Notes under the pieces: model-generated
Databases searched by the model: none
Seen by the model: the letters and a program-made list of their open reading frames with translations, nothing else
Told to the model about the DNA's origin: nothing
Source of the DNA: Pimelobacter simplex
Lineage (GTDB): Bacteria; Actinomycetota; Actinomycetes; Propionibacteriales; Nocardioidaceae
Assembly (NCBI RefSeq): GCF_024662235.1
Contig: NZ_CP096276.1
Location: forward strand, 2,728,001 to 2,792,000
Length of the DNA stretch: 64,000 bases
Direction: 5' to 3'
Program-made: the position numbers and the translations under genes
In this document: one piece after another, positions 46,783-55,169 of the stretch
Numbering within the stretch: position 1 is the stretch's first letter
Layout of the letters: each line of letters begins with the position of its first letter

Positions 46783-47502
46783 ATGACGACCTCCACCCGT
46801 GTGGCCGCCGGCCTGCTCTCCACGCTCGTCGCCGTCGGCGGCCTGACCGCCTGCTCCGGGGACGACGGTGGGGGCAGCGACGCCCCCTCGTGGTCCGACG
46901 CGGGCAAGAAGGCCAAGGACCTGCTCGACGGCACCTCCGGCGTCGAGGTCTCGATCTCGACGAACGACGACCCGGGCGTCGACTACCTCTCCGCGGCGAC
47001 CGGCACGATCGTCGCCGACCCCGCCTCCTTCGAGGGCACCGTCGACGGCAAGGTCTCCGGCTTCGCGGTCTCCGACGTCCCGGTGATCTCGGTCGGCGGC
47101 ACGCTGTGGATCAACCACCTCGCCCTCGGCGGCTGGAGCGACCGGTTCCAGCCCAAGGAGCTGTGCGCGCCCGACCCGGCGATGCTCCTCGACCCGTCGA
47201 GCGGCGTCTCGTCGGTGCTCACCAGCAGCACCGACGTCAAGGCCGGCAAGTCCGAGCGCGGCGGCACCGACAACAAGGAGGTCTTCCACTCCTACGCGGG
47301 CACCGCGACCGGCGACGCCATCCGCAAGATCCTCCCCTGCGCCGAGGGCGACGGCTTCGACGCGAAGTACCGCATCGACGACAGCGGCCACCTGCGCACG
47401 GCCGAGCTGACGGGCACCTTCTTCCCCGACGCCGACCCGATGACCTACACCATCGACGTGACGAAGTACGACGTCGAGAAGGACATCACGGCCCCCAAGT
47501 GA
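46783..47502 (+). CDS. LppX/LprAFG-family lipoprotein (LprG-like)
   Basis: 239 aa. Signal sequence with lipobox GGLTACSG (Cys near residue 24), then the LprG fold: DLLDGTSGVEVSISTNDDPG, GTIVADPASFEGTVDGKVSG, VISVGGTLWINHLALGGWS, YRIDDSGHLRTAELTGTFF. Mycobacterial LprG carries triacylated glycolipids such as lipoarabinomannan and triacylglycerol across the envelope. The next gene, seven bases on, is an MFS exporter like mycobacterial P55, and the two act together there. Here the cargo is unknown. ATG after AGGGTGAG. Confidence 0.87.
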   Translation: MTTSTRVAAGLLSTLVAVGGLTACSGDDGGGSDAPSWSDAGKKAKDLLDGTSGVEVSISTNDDPGVDYLSAATGTIVADPASFEGTVDGKVSGFAVSDVPVISVGGTLWINHLALGGWSDRFQPKELCAPDPAMLLDPSSGVSSVLTSSTDVKAGKSERGGTDNKEVFHSYAGTATGDAIRKILPCAEGDGFDAKYRIDDSGHLRTAELTGTFFPDADPMTYTIDVTKYDVEKDITAPK

Positions 47503-47509
47503 GCCACGA

Positions 47510-49246
47510 GTGAGCACGGCGAACCGGCTGCTGCTGGTCTTCTGCGCGGTCGCCGTCGCCTTCGCGGCGGTCGACACCTACGTCGTCGTCCTGGCGCTGC
47601 CGGACATGATGGCGGGCGCCGGGATCCCGGTCGAGGAGCTCCAGCGCGCCGCGCCCATCGTCTCGGGCTTCCTGCTCGGGTACGTCGCGATGCTGCCCCT
47701 CATCGGGCGGATCGCGGACCTGCGCGGCCAGGTCCCCGTGCTCGCGATGTCGCTGGTCGTGTTCTCGGCCGGCTCCCTGGTCACCGCGCTGTCCTACGAC
47801 CTGCCGAGCATGGTCGCGGGCCGCTTCCTCCAGGGCGTCGGCGGCGGCGGACTGGTCCCGGCCACGATGTCGCTCGTCGCGGCGCTCTACCCCGTCGAGC
47901 GGCGCGGCCTGCCGCTCGGGCTGGTCTCCGCGGTCCAGGAGTTCGGCAGCGTCCTCGGCCCGCTCTTCGGCGCGCTCGTCCTGTCGTTCACCAGCTGGCG
48001 CGGGATCTTCGCGATCAACCTCGCCGTCGGCGCCCTGCTCGCCGTCGCGGTCGGCGTGGTGGCGCGGGTGGCGACCACCCCGGCCCCGGACGACTCGCCG
48101 CCACCCCGGCGCCGCCGGCTCCCGGACGTCGTCGGCCTGGCCCTGCTCGCGGTCACGCTGGCCGCGGGCTTCCTGACGTTCGTCGAGCCCGGCAGCCTCC
48201 AGCGTGACCTCACCTGGGGACAGCTCTTCATCCCGTACGCCGACGGCGGCAGCCGCTGGATCACCCCCGTCGGCGTCACCACGATCGCCGCCTTCGTCCT
48301 GCTGACGCTGTGGTGCTGGTTCGGCCGCTGGCTCGGCGGCCCGCCCCTGGCCGACCTGCGCGGCTGGTTCGGCCACCTCCTCGCCGCGGACCTGCTCGGC
48401 GCCGGGCTGCTCGCCCTCGCGCTCGGCGGCGTGGTCCTCGCGTTCGCGACCGCGGACCCCGAGGTCGCCGTGTTCTCACCGCAGGGCCCGTGGTTCCTCG
48501 CCGGCTCCGCGATCGCCGTCGTCCTGCTCCTGCTGCACCTGCGCCGCGCCAGCGCGCCGATCGTCCCCCGCGGCGCCCTGCGCCCGACGCCGGCCTGGGG
48601 CGCGCTCGTCGTCAGCTTCCTGGTCGGCTGGGCGCTCATCGCGGCGCTGGTCGACATCCCGCTCTTCGCCCGGACCACCACCGAGCGTTCCTCCCAGCTC
48701 GGCGCCGCGCTCGTCCTGCTCCGCTTCCTGGCCGCGCTGCCGGTCGGCGCGGTGCTCGGTGGCTGGTTGCTGCGCCGGGTCAACGCGGGCGTCCTCACCG
48801 CGGCCGGCATGGTCGCCGCCGGCATCGGCTTCCTGATGATGGCCCAGTGGGGCGAGCACAGCCTCGACGGCTTCGCGTCGAACATCCCGCTCGTCCTCGG
48901 CGGGCTCGGCTTCGGCGTGGCCCTGGCCCCGGTCAACGCCGCCATCCTCGCCACCACCGACGACGACACCCACGGCCTGGCCAGCGCGCTCGTCGTCGTC
49001 GCCCGGATGGTCGGCATGCTCGTCGGCATCTCCGCCCTGACCACGATCGGCCTGCGCCGCCTCTACGCGGCCCAGGAGGCCGACCCCGACCTCAGCATCA
49101 CCGAGCTCGGCATCCTCCAGGAGCACTCGGTCTTCCTCGGCGCGGCCGGCGCCGCGTTCGCCGCCGCCGCGCTCGCGCTCGTCGTCCTCGCCCGGGCCCG
49201 GACTCGCGAAATGGACACCGCCGAGGTGCTCCGCGCCGGTGGCTAA
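47510..49246 (+). CDS. MFS exporter, P55-like (DHA-type)
   Basis: 578 aa with about 14 hydrophobic segments. LPLIGRIADLRGQVPVLAMS is the MFS loop 2-3 motif, GRFLQGVGGGGLVPATMSLV and LGLVSAVQEFGSVLGPLFGA the drug/proton antiporter motif C type. It forms an operon with the LprG-like gene (7-bp gap), the pairing seen in the mycobacterial lprG-p55 operon, which affects lipid export and multidrug tolerance. A proton-driven export role is inferred by homology. The carbonic anhydrase gene starts 10 bases after its stop. Confidence 0.88.
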   Translation: MSTANRLLLVFCAVAVAFAAVDTYVVVLALPDMMAGAGIPVEELQRAAPIVSGFLLGYVAMLPLIGRIADLRGQVPVLAMSLVVFSAGSLVTALSYDLPSMVAGRFLQGVGGGGLVPATMSLVAALYPVERRGLPLGLVSAVQEFGSVLGPLFGALVLSFTSWRGIFAINLAVGALLAVAVGVVARVATTPAPDDSPPPRRRRLPDVVGLALLAVTLAAGFLTFVEPGSLQRDLTWGQLFIPYADGGSRWITPVGVTTIAAFVLLTLWCWFGRWLGGPPLADLRGWFGHLLAADLLGAGLLALALGGVVLAFATADPEVAVFSPQGPWFLAGSAIAVVLLLLHLRRASAPIVPRGALRPTPAWGALVVSFLVGWALIAALVDIPLFARTTTERSSQLGAALVLLRFLAALPVGAVLGGWLLRRVNAGVLTAAGMVAAGIGFLMMAQWGEHSLDGFASNIPLVLGGLGFGVALAPVNAAILATTDDDTHGLASALVVVARMVGMLVGISALTTIGLRRLYAAQEADPDLSITELGILQEHSVFLGAAGAAFAAAALALVVLARARTREMDTAEVLRAGG

Positions 49247-49256
49247 CCTGGGAACC

Positions 49257-49751
49257 ATGGGCGATTTCGATGATCTGCTGAAGGCCAACCAGGACTACGC
49301 CGCGACGTTCGACCAGGCCGGTTTCGACGGAAAGGCCCACGCCGGGGTCGCCATCGTCACCTGCATGGACTCCCGCATCGACCCGCTGCGGATGCTCGGC
49401 CTCGACTACGGCGACGCCAAGATCTTCCGCAACCCGGGCGGCCGGGTGACCGAGGCCGCGCTCGAGGCACTCGTCCTCGGCGCCCACCTGCTCAACGTCG
49501 ACCGGATCCTGGTGATCCCGCACACCCGCTGCGCGATGGCCTCCAGCACCGAGGCCGAGATCCACGACAAGATCGGCGCCGCCGTGGGCCACGACGTCAC
49601 CTGGCACGCCTTCCACGTGATCGCGGACCAGAAGCAGTCGCTCGCCGAGGACGTCCGCAAGGTCCGCTCGCACCCGCTCATCCCCGAGTCGGTCAAGGTC
49701 GGCGGGTTCATCTACGACGTCGACACCGGGCTGCTCAGCCAGGAGGTCTGA
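49257..49751 (+). CDS. Beta-class carbonic anhydrase
   Basis: Interconverts CO2 and bicarbonate, 164 aa, the short actinobacterial form. Zinc and catalytic residues are readable: Cys36 and Asp38 in VTCMDSRIDP, His89 and Cys92 in VIPHTRCAM, plus FRNPGGRVTEAALEALVLGA. Same length and spacing as mycobacterial Rv1284. ATG at 49257 follows the MFS exporter stop by 10 bp, so it could be read from that operon. A hairpin after the stop probably ends the transcript. Confidence 0.93.
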   Translation: MGDFDDLLKANQDYAATFDQAGFDGKAHAGVAIVTCMDSRIDPLRMLGLDYGDAKIFRNPGGRVTEAALEALVLGAHLLNVDRILVIPHTRCAMASSTEAEIHDKIGAAVGHDVTWHAFHVIADQKQSLAEDVRKVRSHPLIPESVKVGGFIYDVDTGLLSQEV

Positions 49752-49753
49752 GC

Positions 49754-49780
49754 CCGGCCACCCGTCGGGCGACGGGCCGG
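49754..49780. terminator. Probable bidirectional terminator
   Basis: CCCGTC-GGGC-GACGGG (49761-49776) extended by CCGG/CCGG after a 3-nt bulge. It lies between convergent genes whose stops are at 49751 and 49791. No T-run. Confidence 0.5.
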
Positions 49781-49790
49781 TACGCGCGGG

Positions 49791-50159
49791 CTAGAGCAGG
49801 TCGCGCAGGGCCTGGTCGACCAGCGCCCCCGGCAGGTCGCCGAGCGCGCCCGCCAGCGTCGCCAGGTCACCGATCGCGCCGACCTGGGCGACGAGCTCGC
49901 CGGTGCGCGCGACCGGGTCGGAGCCCAGCGGGACGTCCATCAGCAGCGGGCAGTCGACCGCGCCGCCGTCGGGCTCGGGCGGCAGCGCCGGCGGCCAGCA
50001 GCCGACCTCGAGGCGGAGCGCGGCGCTCGGTCCGGAGCCCTCGACCCGCGGGTCGACGTACCAGAAGAGGTCGCCGACGGCGATCCTCAGATGGCCGCGA
50101 CGTGCCTTGGCGCCGTGAGACTTGAGCGCTTTGACGACGGCCGCGCGGTCGGCGCTCAT
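49791..50159 (-). CDS. Small protein of unknown function divergent from helR
   Basis: 122 aa from ATG 50159. ADRAAVVKALKSHGAKARRG, then HLRIAVGDLFWYVDPRVEGS and a Pro-rich middle with two cysteines (VGCWPP, VDCPLL), ending in repeated LGDLPGALVDQALRDLL. No family is recognised. It lies back-to-back with helR; the rifamycin-type element stands 27 bp from its start, so the two could share control. No ribosome site is seen; a TACGTT on the minus strand is a possible -10 giving a nearly leaderless message. Confidence 0.65.
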   Translation of the reverse strand: MSADRAAVVKALKSHGAKARRGHLRIAVGDLFWYVDPRVEGSGPSAALRLEVGCWPPALPPEPDGGAVDCPLLMDVPLGSDPVARTGELVAQVGAIGDLATLAGALGDLPGALVDQALRDLL

Positions 50160-50186
50160 CACCACTATCAACGTATAGCGCCCATG

Positions 50187-50206
50187 GGGGCTTGCCGCAA
50201 GGCCCC
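50187..50206 (+). promoter_or_regulatory. Rifamycin-associated element (RAE)-like inverted repeat
   Basis: GGGGCTTGCCGCAAGGCCCC lies 24 bp before the helR start. It differs at one base from the RAE sequence I recall from rifamycin-resistance genes of actinomycetes. Such elements occur at promoters of rifamycin-inducible inactivation genes and of helR. The match is from memory, not a database search. Confidence 0.75.
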
Positions 50207-50230
50207 GTCCGTACCGGAGAATCTCCCGCC

Positions 50231-52411
50231 GTGACGCCTCGGACCGCTTCTCCCTTCGCCCTGCCCGACCGCCTCTCCGCCAAGACCGACCCGTCCCTGA
50301 TCAGCCACGACGAGGCGCACCTGGCCGCCATCGCCGCCAGCATCGAGCACACCGTCGCCGACCTCACCGCCCGCCTCGACGAGGCCCGCCGCGCCCCCGG
50401 CGGCAGCGGGACCGGGGCGCTGGAGCGCGACCAGGAGGTGCACCGGCTCAGCAGCCGGCTGCGCGCGCTGCGCCGCTTCGGCTGGGACCTGTGCCTGGGC
50501 CGGATGGTCGCCGCCGACTCCCCCGACCCCGTGTACGTCGGCCGGCTCGGCCTGACCGACCCCGACGGGCGCCGGCTGCTCGTCGACTGGCGCTCGCCCG
50601 CGGCCGAGGCCTTCTTCGCCGCCACCCACGCCCACCCCCTCGGCCTGGTCAGCCGGCGCCGCTACCGCTGGACCGGCGGCCGGATCACCGACTACTGGGA
50701 CGAGGTGTTCACCGCCGAGGGTCTCGACGACCCCGGCAACCGCGCCGCGCTCGACGACCAGTCCGCCTTCATCGCCAGCCTCGGCGGCGCCCGCTCGGAG
50801 CGGATGCGCGACGTCCTCGGCACCATCCAGTCCGACCAGGACGCGATCATCCGGGCCGGTTCGCGCGGCACCCTCGTCGTCGACGGCGGGCCCGGCACCG
50901 GCAAGACCGTCGTCGCGCTGCACCGCTCGGCCTACCTCCTGTATGCCGACCCGCGCCTGGGCCGCGAGGGCCACCACCGCGGCGGGATCCTGTTCGTCGG
51001 CCCGCACCGCCCCTACCTGGCCTATGTCGCCGACGTGCTGCCGAGCCTGGGCGAGGAGGGCGTCCAGACCTGCACCCTGGCCGACCTGGTGCCCGAGGGC
51101 GCGGCCGCCGTACCGGAGGCGGACGCGGAGGTGGCCCGGCTCAAGTCCTCGGCCGCGCTCGTCGGCGCGATCGACAAGGCGGTCGCGATCTACGAGGAGC
51201 CGCCGGCCCAGGGGATGCCGGTCGACACCCCGTGGGCCGACTTCTGGGTGAGCACCGCGGACTGGGCCGAGGCGTTCGGCGCGCCCGAGCCCGGCGTCCC
51301 CCACAACGAGGCGCGCGACCAGGTCTGGGACGCGCTGCTCGACATCCTCGTCGACAAGCTCGACGCGGAGTCCACGGACGTTCCCGAGGACGCCCTGCGG
51401 GCCGCCCTGCGCCGCCACCCCGAGCTCGTCGACACCCTCCACGGCGCCTGGCCGCTCCTGTCCCACACCGACGTCGTCGCCGACCTGTGGGCGGTCCCCG
51501 CCTACCTGCGCGCCTGCGCGCCCTGGCTCTCGCCCGAGGAGCAGCGGGCGCTGCGCCGCCCCGAGGGATCCCCCTGGACCACCGCCGACCTCCCCCTCCT
51601 CGACGCCGCCCGCCTGCGCCTCGGCGACCGCACCGCCTCGGCGCGCCGCCAGCGCCAGGCGGCCCAGCGCGCCGCCGACCGCGAGGAGATGTCCGCCGTC
51701 GTCGACCACCTCATCGCCAGTGACGACTCGGACCTGATGATCATGTCGATGCTGCGCGGCGAGGACCTCCGCGGTGCCCTCGACGACCCCGCCGCCGTCC
51801 CCGACGCCGACCCGGACCTCCTGGCCGGCCCCTTCGCCCACGTCGTCGTCGACGAGGCCCAGGAGCTCACCGACGCCGAGTGGCAGATGCTCCTGCTGCG
51901 CTGTCCCTCCCGCAGCTTCACCGTCGTCGGCGACCGCGCCCAGGCCCGCCACGGCTTCACCGACTCCTGGACGTCGCGGCTCACCGCCGCCGGCCTGGAC
52001 CGGATCTCCCTCGCCTCGCTGAGCGTGAACTACCGCACCCCCGAGGAGGTCATGGCCGAGGCCGAGCCCGTCATCCGCGCGGCCCTCCCCGACGCCAACG
52101 TCCCCACCTCGATCCGCCGCTCAGGCGTCCCCGTCCGCCACGGCTCCCCCGCCGACCTCGACGCCGTCGTCGACGCCTGGCTCGCCGAGCACCCCGACGG
52201 CGAGGGGGTGGCGTGCGTGATCGGGGCGCCGTCGTACGTCGTGCGGTCGGGGCGGGTCCGCTCGCTCCCGCCCGAGCTGGTCAAGGGGCTGGAGTTCGAC
52301 CTCGTCGTCCTGGTGGAGCCGGACGCCTTCGGGGACGGCATCGAGGGCGCGGTCGACCGCTACGTCGCGATGACGCGGGCGACGGGTGAGCTGGTGATCC
52401 TGGCGGGCTGA
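50231..52411 (+). CDS. helR: HelR-type RNA polymerase recycling helicase
   Basis: 726 aa, UvrD-like superfamily 1 ATPase of the HelD/HelR group, which pries RNA polymerase off DNA; HelR forms displace rifamycin from it and protect transcription. N-terminal coiled-coil (residues ~30-90), the RLLVDWRSPAAEAFF block, P-loop GGPGTGKTVVALHRSAYLL at 219-237, Walker B HVVVDEAQELTDAEW near 540, VNYRTPEEVM, and C-terminal KGLEFDLVVLVEP and DRYVAMTRAT. GTG with GGAGA ten bases upstream. The RAE-like element supports induction by rifamycins. A plain HelD is the alternative; length and the RAE favour HelR. Confidence 0.85.
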   Translation: MTPRTASPFALPDRLSAKTDPSLISHDEAHLAAIAASIEHTVADLTARLDEARRAPGGSGTGALERDQEVHRLSSRLRALRRFGWDLCLGRMVAADSPDPVYVGRLGLTDPDGRRLLVDWRSPAAEAFFAATHAHPLGLVSRRRYRWTGGRITDYWDEVFTAEGLDDPGNRAALDDQSAFIASLGGARSERMRDVLGTIQSDQDAIIRAGSRGTLVVDGGPGTGKTVVALHRSAYLLYADPRLGREGHHRGGILFVGPHRPYLAYVADVLPSLGEEGVQTCTLADLVPEGAAAVPEADAEVARLKSSAALVGAIDKAVAIYEEPPAQGMPVDTPWADFWVSTADWAEAFGAPEPGVPHNEARDQVWDALLDILVDKLDAESTDVPEDALRAALRRHPELVDTLHGAWPLLSHTDVVADLWAVPAYLRACAPWLSPEEQRALRRPEGSPWTTADLPLLDAARLRLGDRTASARRQRQAAQRAADREEMSAVVDHLIASDDSDLMIMSMLRGEDLRGALDDPAAVPDADPDLLAGPFAHVVVDEAQELTDAEWQMLLLRCPSRSFTVVGDRAQARHGFTDSWTSRLTAAGLDRISLASLSVNYRTPEEVMAEAEPVIRAALPDANVPTSIRRSGVPVRHGSPADLDAVVDAWLAEHPDGEGVACVIGAPSYVVRSGRVRSLPPELVKGLEFDLVVLVEPDAFGDGIEGAVDRYVAMTRATGELVILAG

Positions 52412-52429
52412 CCGCCGGCGCTCGCCCGG

Positions 52430-54517
52430 TCAGGCGTCGAGCGCCTCCATGTCGACCTCGTAGGCCCCCTGGATGATGAACTCCTTGCGCGGCGCCACGT
52501 CGCTGCCCATGAGCAGCTCGAACACCTCCGAGGCCACCTCGAGCTCGTCGACCGTCAGCCGCCGCAGCGTACGACGCCGCGGGTCCATGGTCGTCTCGGC
52601 CAGCTGGTCGGCGTCCATCTCGCCCAGACCCTTGTAGCGCTGGACCGGGTCCTTCCACTTGACGTTCTTCTTCTTGAGCTCGGCGAGCTTGCGCTGCAGC
52701 TCGTCGTCGGAATAGGTGTAGACGTACTTCTCCTGGCCCTTCTTGGGCGCGGAGATCTCGATCCGGTGCAGCGGCGGGACGGCGGAGTAGACGCGGCCGG
52801 CCTTGACCAGGTCGGGCATGTACTTGAAGAAGAGCGTCGCGAGCAGCGTGCGGATGTGGGCGCCGTCGGAGTCGGCGTCGGCCATGAAGATGATCCGGCC
52901 GTAGCGGCGGGCGTCGAGCTCGAAGGTACGGCCGGAGCCGGCGCCGACGACCTGGATGATCGAGGCGCACTCGGTGTTCTTGAGCATGTCGCCGACCGAG
53001 GCCTTCTGGACGTTGAGGATCTTGCCGCGGATGGGCAGCAGGGCCTGGAACTCGGCGTTGCGGGCGAGCTTGGCGGTGCCGAGCGCGGAGTCACCCTCGA
53101 CGATGAAGAGCTCGGTGCGCTCGTTGTCGCCGGAGCGGCAGTCGGCGAGCTTGGCGGGCAGGGACGAGGACTCCAGGGCGTTCTTGCGGCGCTGGGTCTC
53201 CTTGTGCTGACGCGCGGCGATGCGGGTCTTGGACGCCGAGACGACCTTCTCCATGAGGAGCTTGGCCTGCGCCTTCTCGGCACGCTTGGTCGAGGTCAGG
53301 AACTCCTTGAGCTCCTTGGCCACCACCCGGCGGACGACGGTCCGCGCGGCCGGCGTACCGAGGATCTCCTTGGTCTGCCCCTCGAACTGCGGCTCGGCGA
53401 GGCGGACGGTGACCACGGCGGTCATGCCCTCGAGGATGTCGTCCTTGATCACGTCGTCGTCGTTGACCTTGAGCGCCTTGGAGGCGCGCATGGCGTCGTT
53501 GAACGTCTTGGTCAGGGCGGTCTCGAAGCCGGAGACGTGGGTGCCGCCCTTGGGGGTGGCGATCACGTTGACGAAGGAGCGCAGCTCGCTCTCGTAGCCC
53601 GAGCCCCAGCGCACGGCGACGTCGACGGTGAGCTCGCGCTCGACGTCCTGGGGCGTCATGTGGCCCTTGTCGTCGAGCAGCGGGACGGTCTCGGTGAAAA
53701 CGTCGCTGCCCTGGAGCCGGAGCACCTCGGTGACCGGGTCGCCGGTGGCGAGGTAGTCGCAGAACTCGCCGATGCCGCCGTCGTGGCGGAACCTCTCCTC
53801 GGTCCACTCCGCCTTGTCGGCGGCGCGCTGGTCGCGGATGACCAGCTCGAGACCGGGCACGATGAACGACGTCTGGCGGGCGCGGCCGATCAGGCCGTCG
53901 AGGATGAAGTCGGCGTCCTTGGTGAAGATCTGGCGGTCGGGCCAGAACTGGATGCGGGTGCCCGACTTGCCCTTGGCCACCCGGCCGCCCTTGCGGGTCA
54001 GGCCCGAGCGCGGCTCGAAGGACGCCGTGGGGCCCTCGCCGTCGAAGACGCCGGGCACGCCGCGCCGGAAGCTCAGCCCCTGGCGGGCCGGCGAGCGGTC
54101 GACGTCGATGTCCATCCGGCTCGAGAGCGCGTTGACGACCGAGAGGCCGACGCCGTGCAGACCACCGGTGGCGACGTACGAGCCGCCGCCGAACTTGCCG
54201 CCCGCGTGGAGCTTGGTCGCCACGACCTCGACGCCGGGGAGCCCGGTCTTGGGCTCCTTGTCGGTCGGGATGCCGCGACCGTCGTCGTAGACCTCGACGG
54301 AGTCGTCGGGGTGCAGGGTGACCTCGACCGTGCGCGCGAAGCCGCCGAGGGCCTCGTCCACGCCGTTGTCGATGATCTCCCACAGGCAGTGCATCAGCCC
54401 CCGGGTGTCGGTGGAGCCGATGTACATCCCGGGACGCTTCCGCACGGCTTCGAGGCCCTCGAGGACCAGCAGGTGGGCGGCGTTGTAGGTGTTGTCGGCG
54501 ATGACCGGCTCCTTCAT
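52430..54517 (-). CDS. parE: Type IIA DNA topoisomerase subunit B (topoisomerase IV ParE-like)
   Basis: ATPase subunit partnering ParC, 695 aa. GHKL ATP site: LWEIIDNGVDEALGG, VYDDGRGIPTDKEP, GGLHGVGLSVVNALSSR. TOPRIM: VEGDSALGTAKLARN and MADADSDGAHIRTLL with its acidic triad. C-terminus RYKGLGEMDADQLAETTMDP. The ATG at 54517 has no ribosome site; a TAGATT at 54560-54555 stands exactly 7 nt before an in-frame TTG (54547), so a leaderless start ten codons upstream is possible. Convergent with helR, stops 18 bp apart. Confidence 0.93.
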   Translation of the reverse strand: MKEPVIADNTYNAAHLLVLEGLEAVRKRPGMYIGSTDTRGLMHCLWEIIDNGVDEALGGFARTVEVTLHPDDSVEVYDDGRGIPTDKEPKTGLPGVEVVATKLHAGGKFGGGSYVATGGLHGVGLSVVNALSSRMDIDVDRSPARQGLSFRRGVPGVFDGEGPTASFEPRSGLTRKGGRVAKGKSGTRIQFWPDRQIFTKDADFILDGLIGRARQTSFIVPGLELVIRDQRAADKAEWTEERFRHDGGIGEFCDYLATGDPVTEVLRLQGSDVFTETVPLLDDKGHMTPQDVERELTVDVAVRWGSGYESELRSFVNVIATPKGGTHVSGFETALTKTFNDAMRASKALKVNDDDVIKDDILEGMTAVVTVRLAEPQFEGQTKEILGTPAARTVVRRVVAKELKEFLTSTKRAEKAQAKLLMEKVVSASKTRIAARQHKETQRRKNALESSSLPAKLADCRSGDNERTELFIVEGDSALGTAKLARNAEFQALLPIRGKILNVQKASVGDMLKNTECASIIQVVGAGSGRTFELDARRYGRIIFMADADSDGAHIRTLLATLFFKYMPDLVKAGRVYSAVPPLHRIEISAPKKGQEKYVYTYSDDELQRKLAELKKKNVKWKDPVQRYKGLGEMDADQLAETTMDPRRRTLRRLTVDELEVASEVFELLMGSDVAPRKEFIIQGAYEVDMEALDA

Positions 54518-54848
54518 CGGGGGCGCTGCGGCGAAACGGTGTTCCAAAGGGATGAATCTACCGGCGACACGCCGGGACGTGGTGCAGGCACACCCGGGTC
54601 GCCGGGAGGACCATGACGAGCATCGGCCGGGTGAGTCCGCTCGGGTCAGGGGATCCTGGTCGATCGGATGATCACAGCCTGGTTTCAGGCAGTGGAAAAT
54701 CAAGCACCGGACGCGATCCGGATGCTTGGATGGAGTTGTGGTGAACGTGGCATGGACCACCCGGAGACGGGAATCTTTGACCTAGTCGCTACGTTGATCC
54801 GGACGACATCCGATAAGGATGGCGATCGCTAGAAAGTGAGGCCGAGAG
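54518..54848. promoter_or_regulatory. Divergent promoter region between parE and the DUF7455 gene
   Basis: 331 bp without a gene. On the parE side it holds TAGATT (54560-54555). On the other side there is a TTGACC (54778-54783) without a well-spaced -10. It is less GC-rich than its surroundings near 54660-54800, as promoters here tend to be. Nothing else is recognised. Confidence 0.45.
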
Positions 54849-55070
54849 ATGACCACTGCTGTTGCTCCCAGCGCTCCGCTGACCGCGGAGGACCGCTGCG
54901 ACCGTTGTGGCGCACAGTCCTACCTCCGGGTAGAGCTCGCGTCCGGCGGCGAGCTCCTCTTCTGCGCCCACCACGCCCGTGAGCACGGTGACGCGCTCAA
55001 GGAGATCGCGGTCAGCTTCCACGACGAGACCCACAAGCTCTCCGACAAGCCGGCGCCCGTCGCCGACTGA
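54849..55070 (+). CDS. DUF7455-family zinc-finger-like small protein
   Basis: 73 aa. CDRCGAQSYLRVELASGG followed by LLFCAHHAREH gives a Cys-Cys/Cys-His zinc-knuckle pattern. Conserved in actinomycetes next to parE and the principal sigma gene, of unknown role; binding to RNA polymerase or a ribosome has not been shown. Ribosome site GAGAG close to the ATG. Its transcript ends at a very strong terminator 14 bp after the stop. Confidence 0.85.
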   Translation: MTTAVAPSAPLTAEDRCDRCGAQSYLRVELASGGELLFCAHHAREHGDALKEIAVSFHDETHKLSDKPAPVAD

Positions 55071-55083
55071 CCCACGTCGGACC

Positions 55084-55123
55084 CGAGGCCCCGAGGCACG
55101 TCCTCGGGGCCTCGCGCGTTTTT
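55084..55123 (+). terminator. Strong intrinsic terminator
   Basis: A perfect 13-bp stem, CGAGGCCCCGAGG against CCTCGGGGCCTCG, with a 5-nt loop (CACGT), followed by CGCG and TTTTT (55119-55123). It insulates the iron importer operon that starts 46 bp on. Confidence 0.95.
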
Positions 55124-55150
55124 CCGGACGCCTGCCAGGGCGAGGATCGC

Positions 55151-55169
55151 TTAGGTTAGCCTTTCCTCA
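55151..55169 (+). promoter_or_regulatory. Iron box at the start codon of the second importer
   Basis: TTAGGTTAGCCTTTCCTCA matches the DtxR/IdeR 19-bp consensus at 15 positions, with the left half perfect. Its last base is the A of the ATG. TAGCCT (55157-55162) lies six bases before the start, so the transcript is probably leaderless and occlusion by the regulator would be direct. Confidence 0.75.

Noticed and set aside
54778..54783. TTGACC as -35 for the DUF7455 gene
   Set aside because: No TAnnnT lies 16-18 bp downstream; noted in the intergenic entry only.
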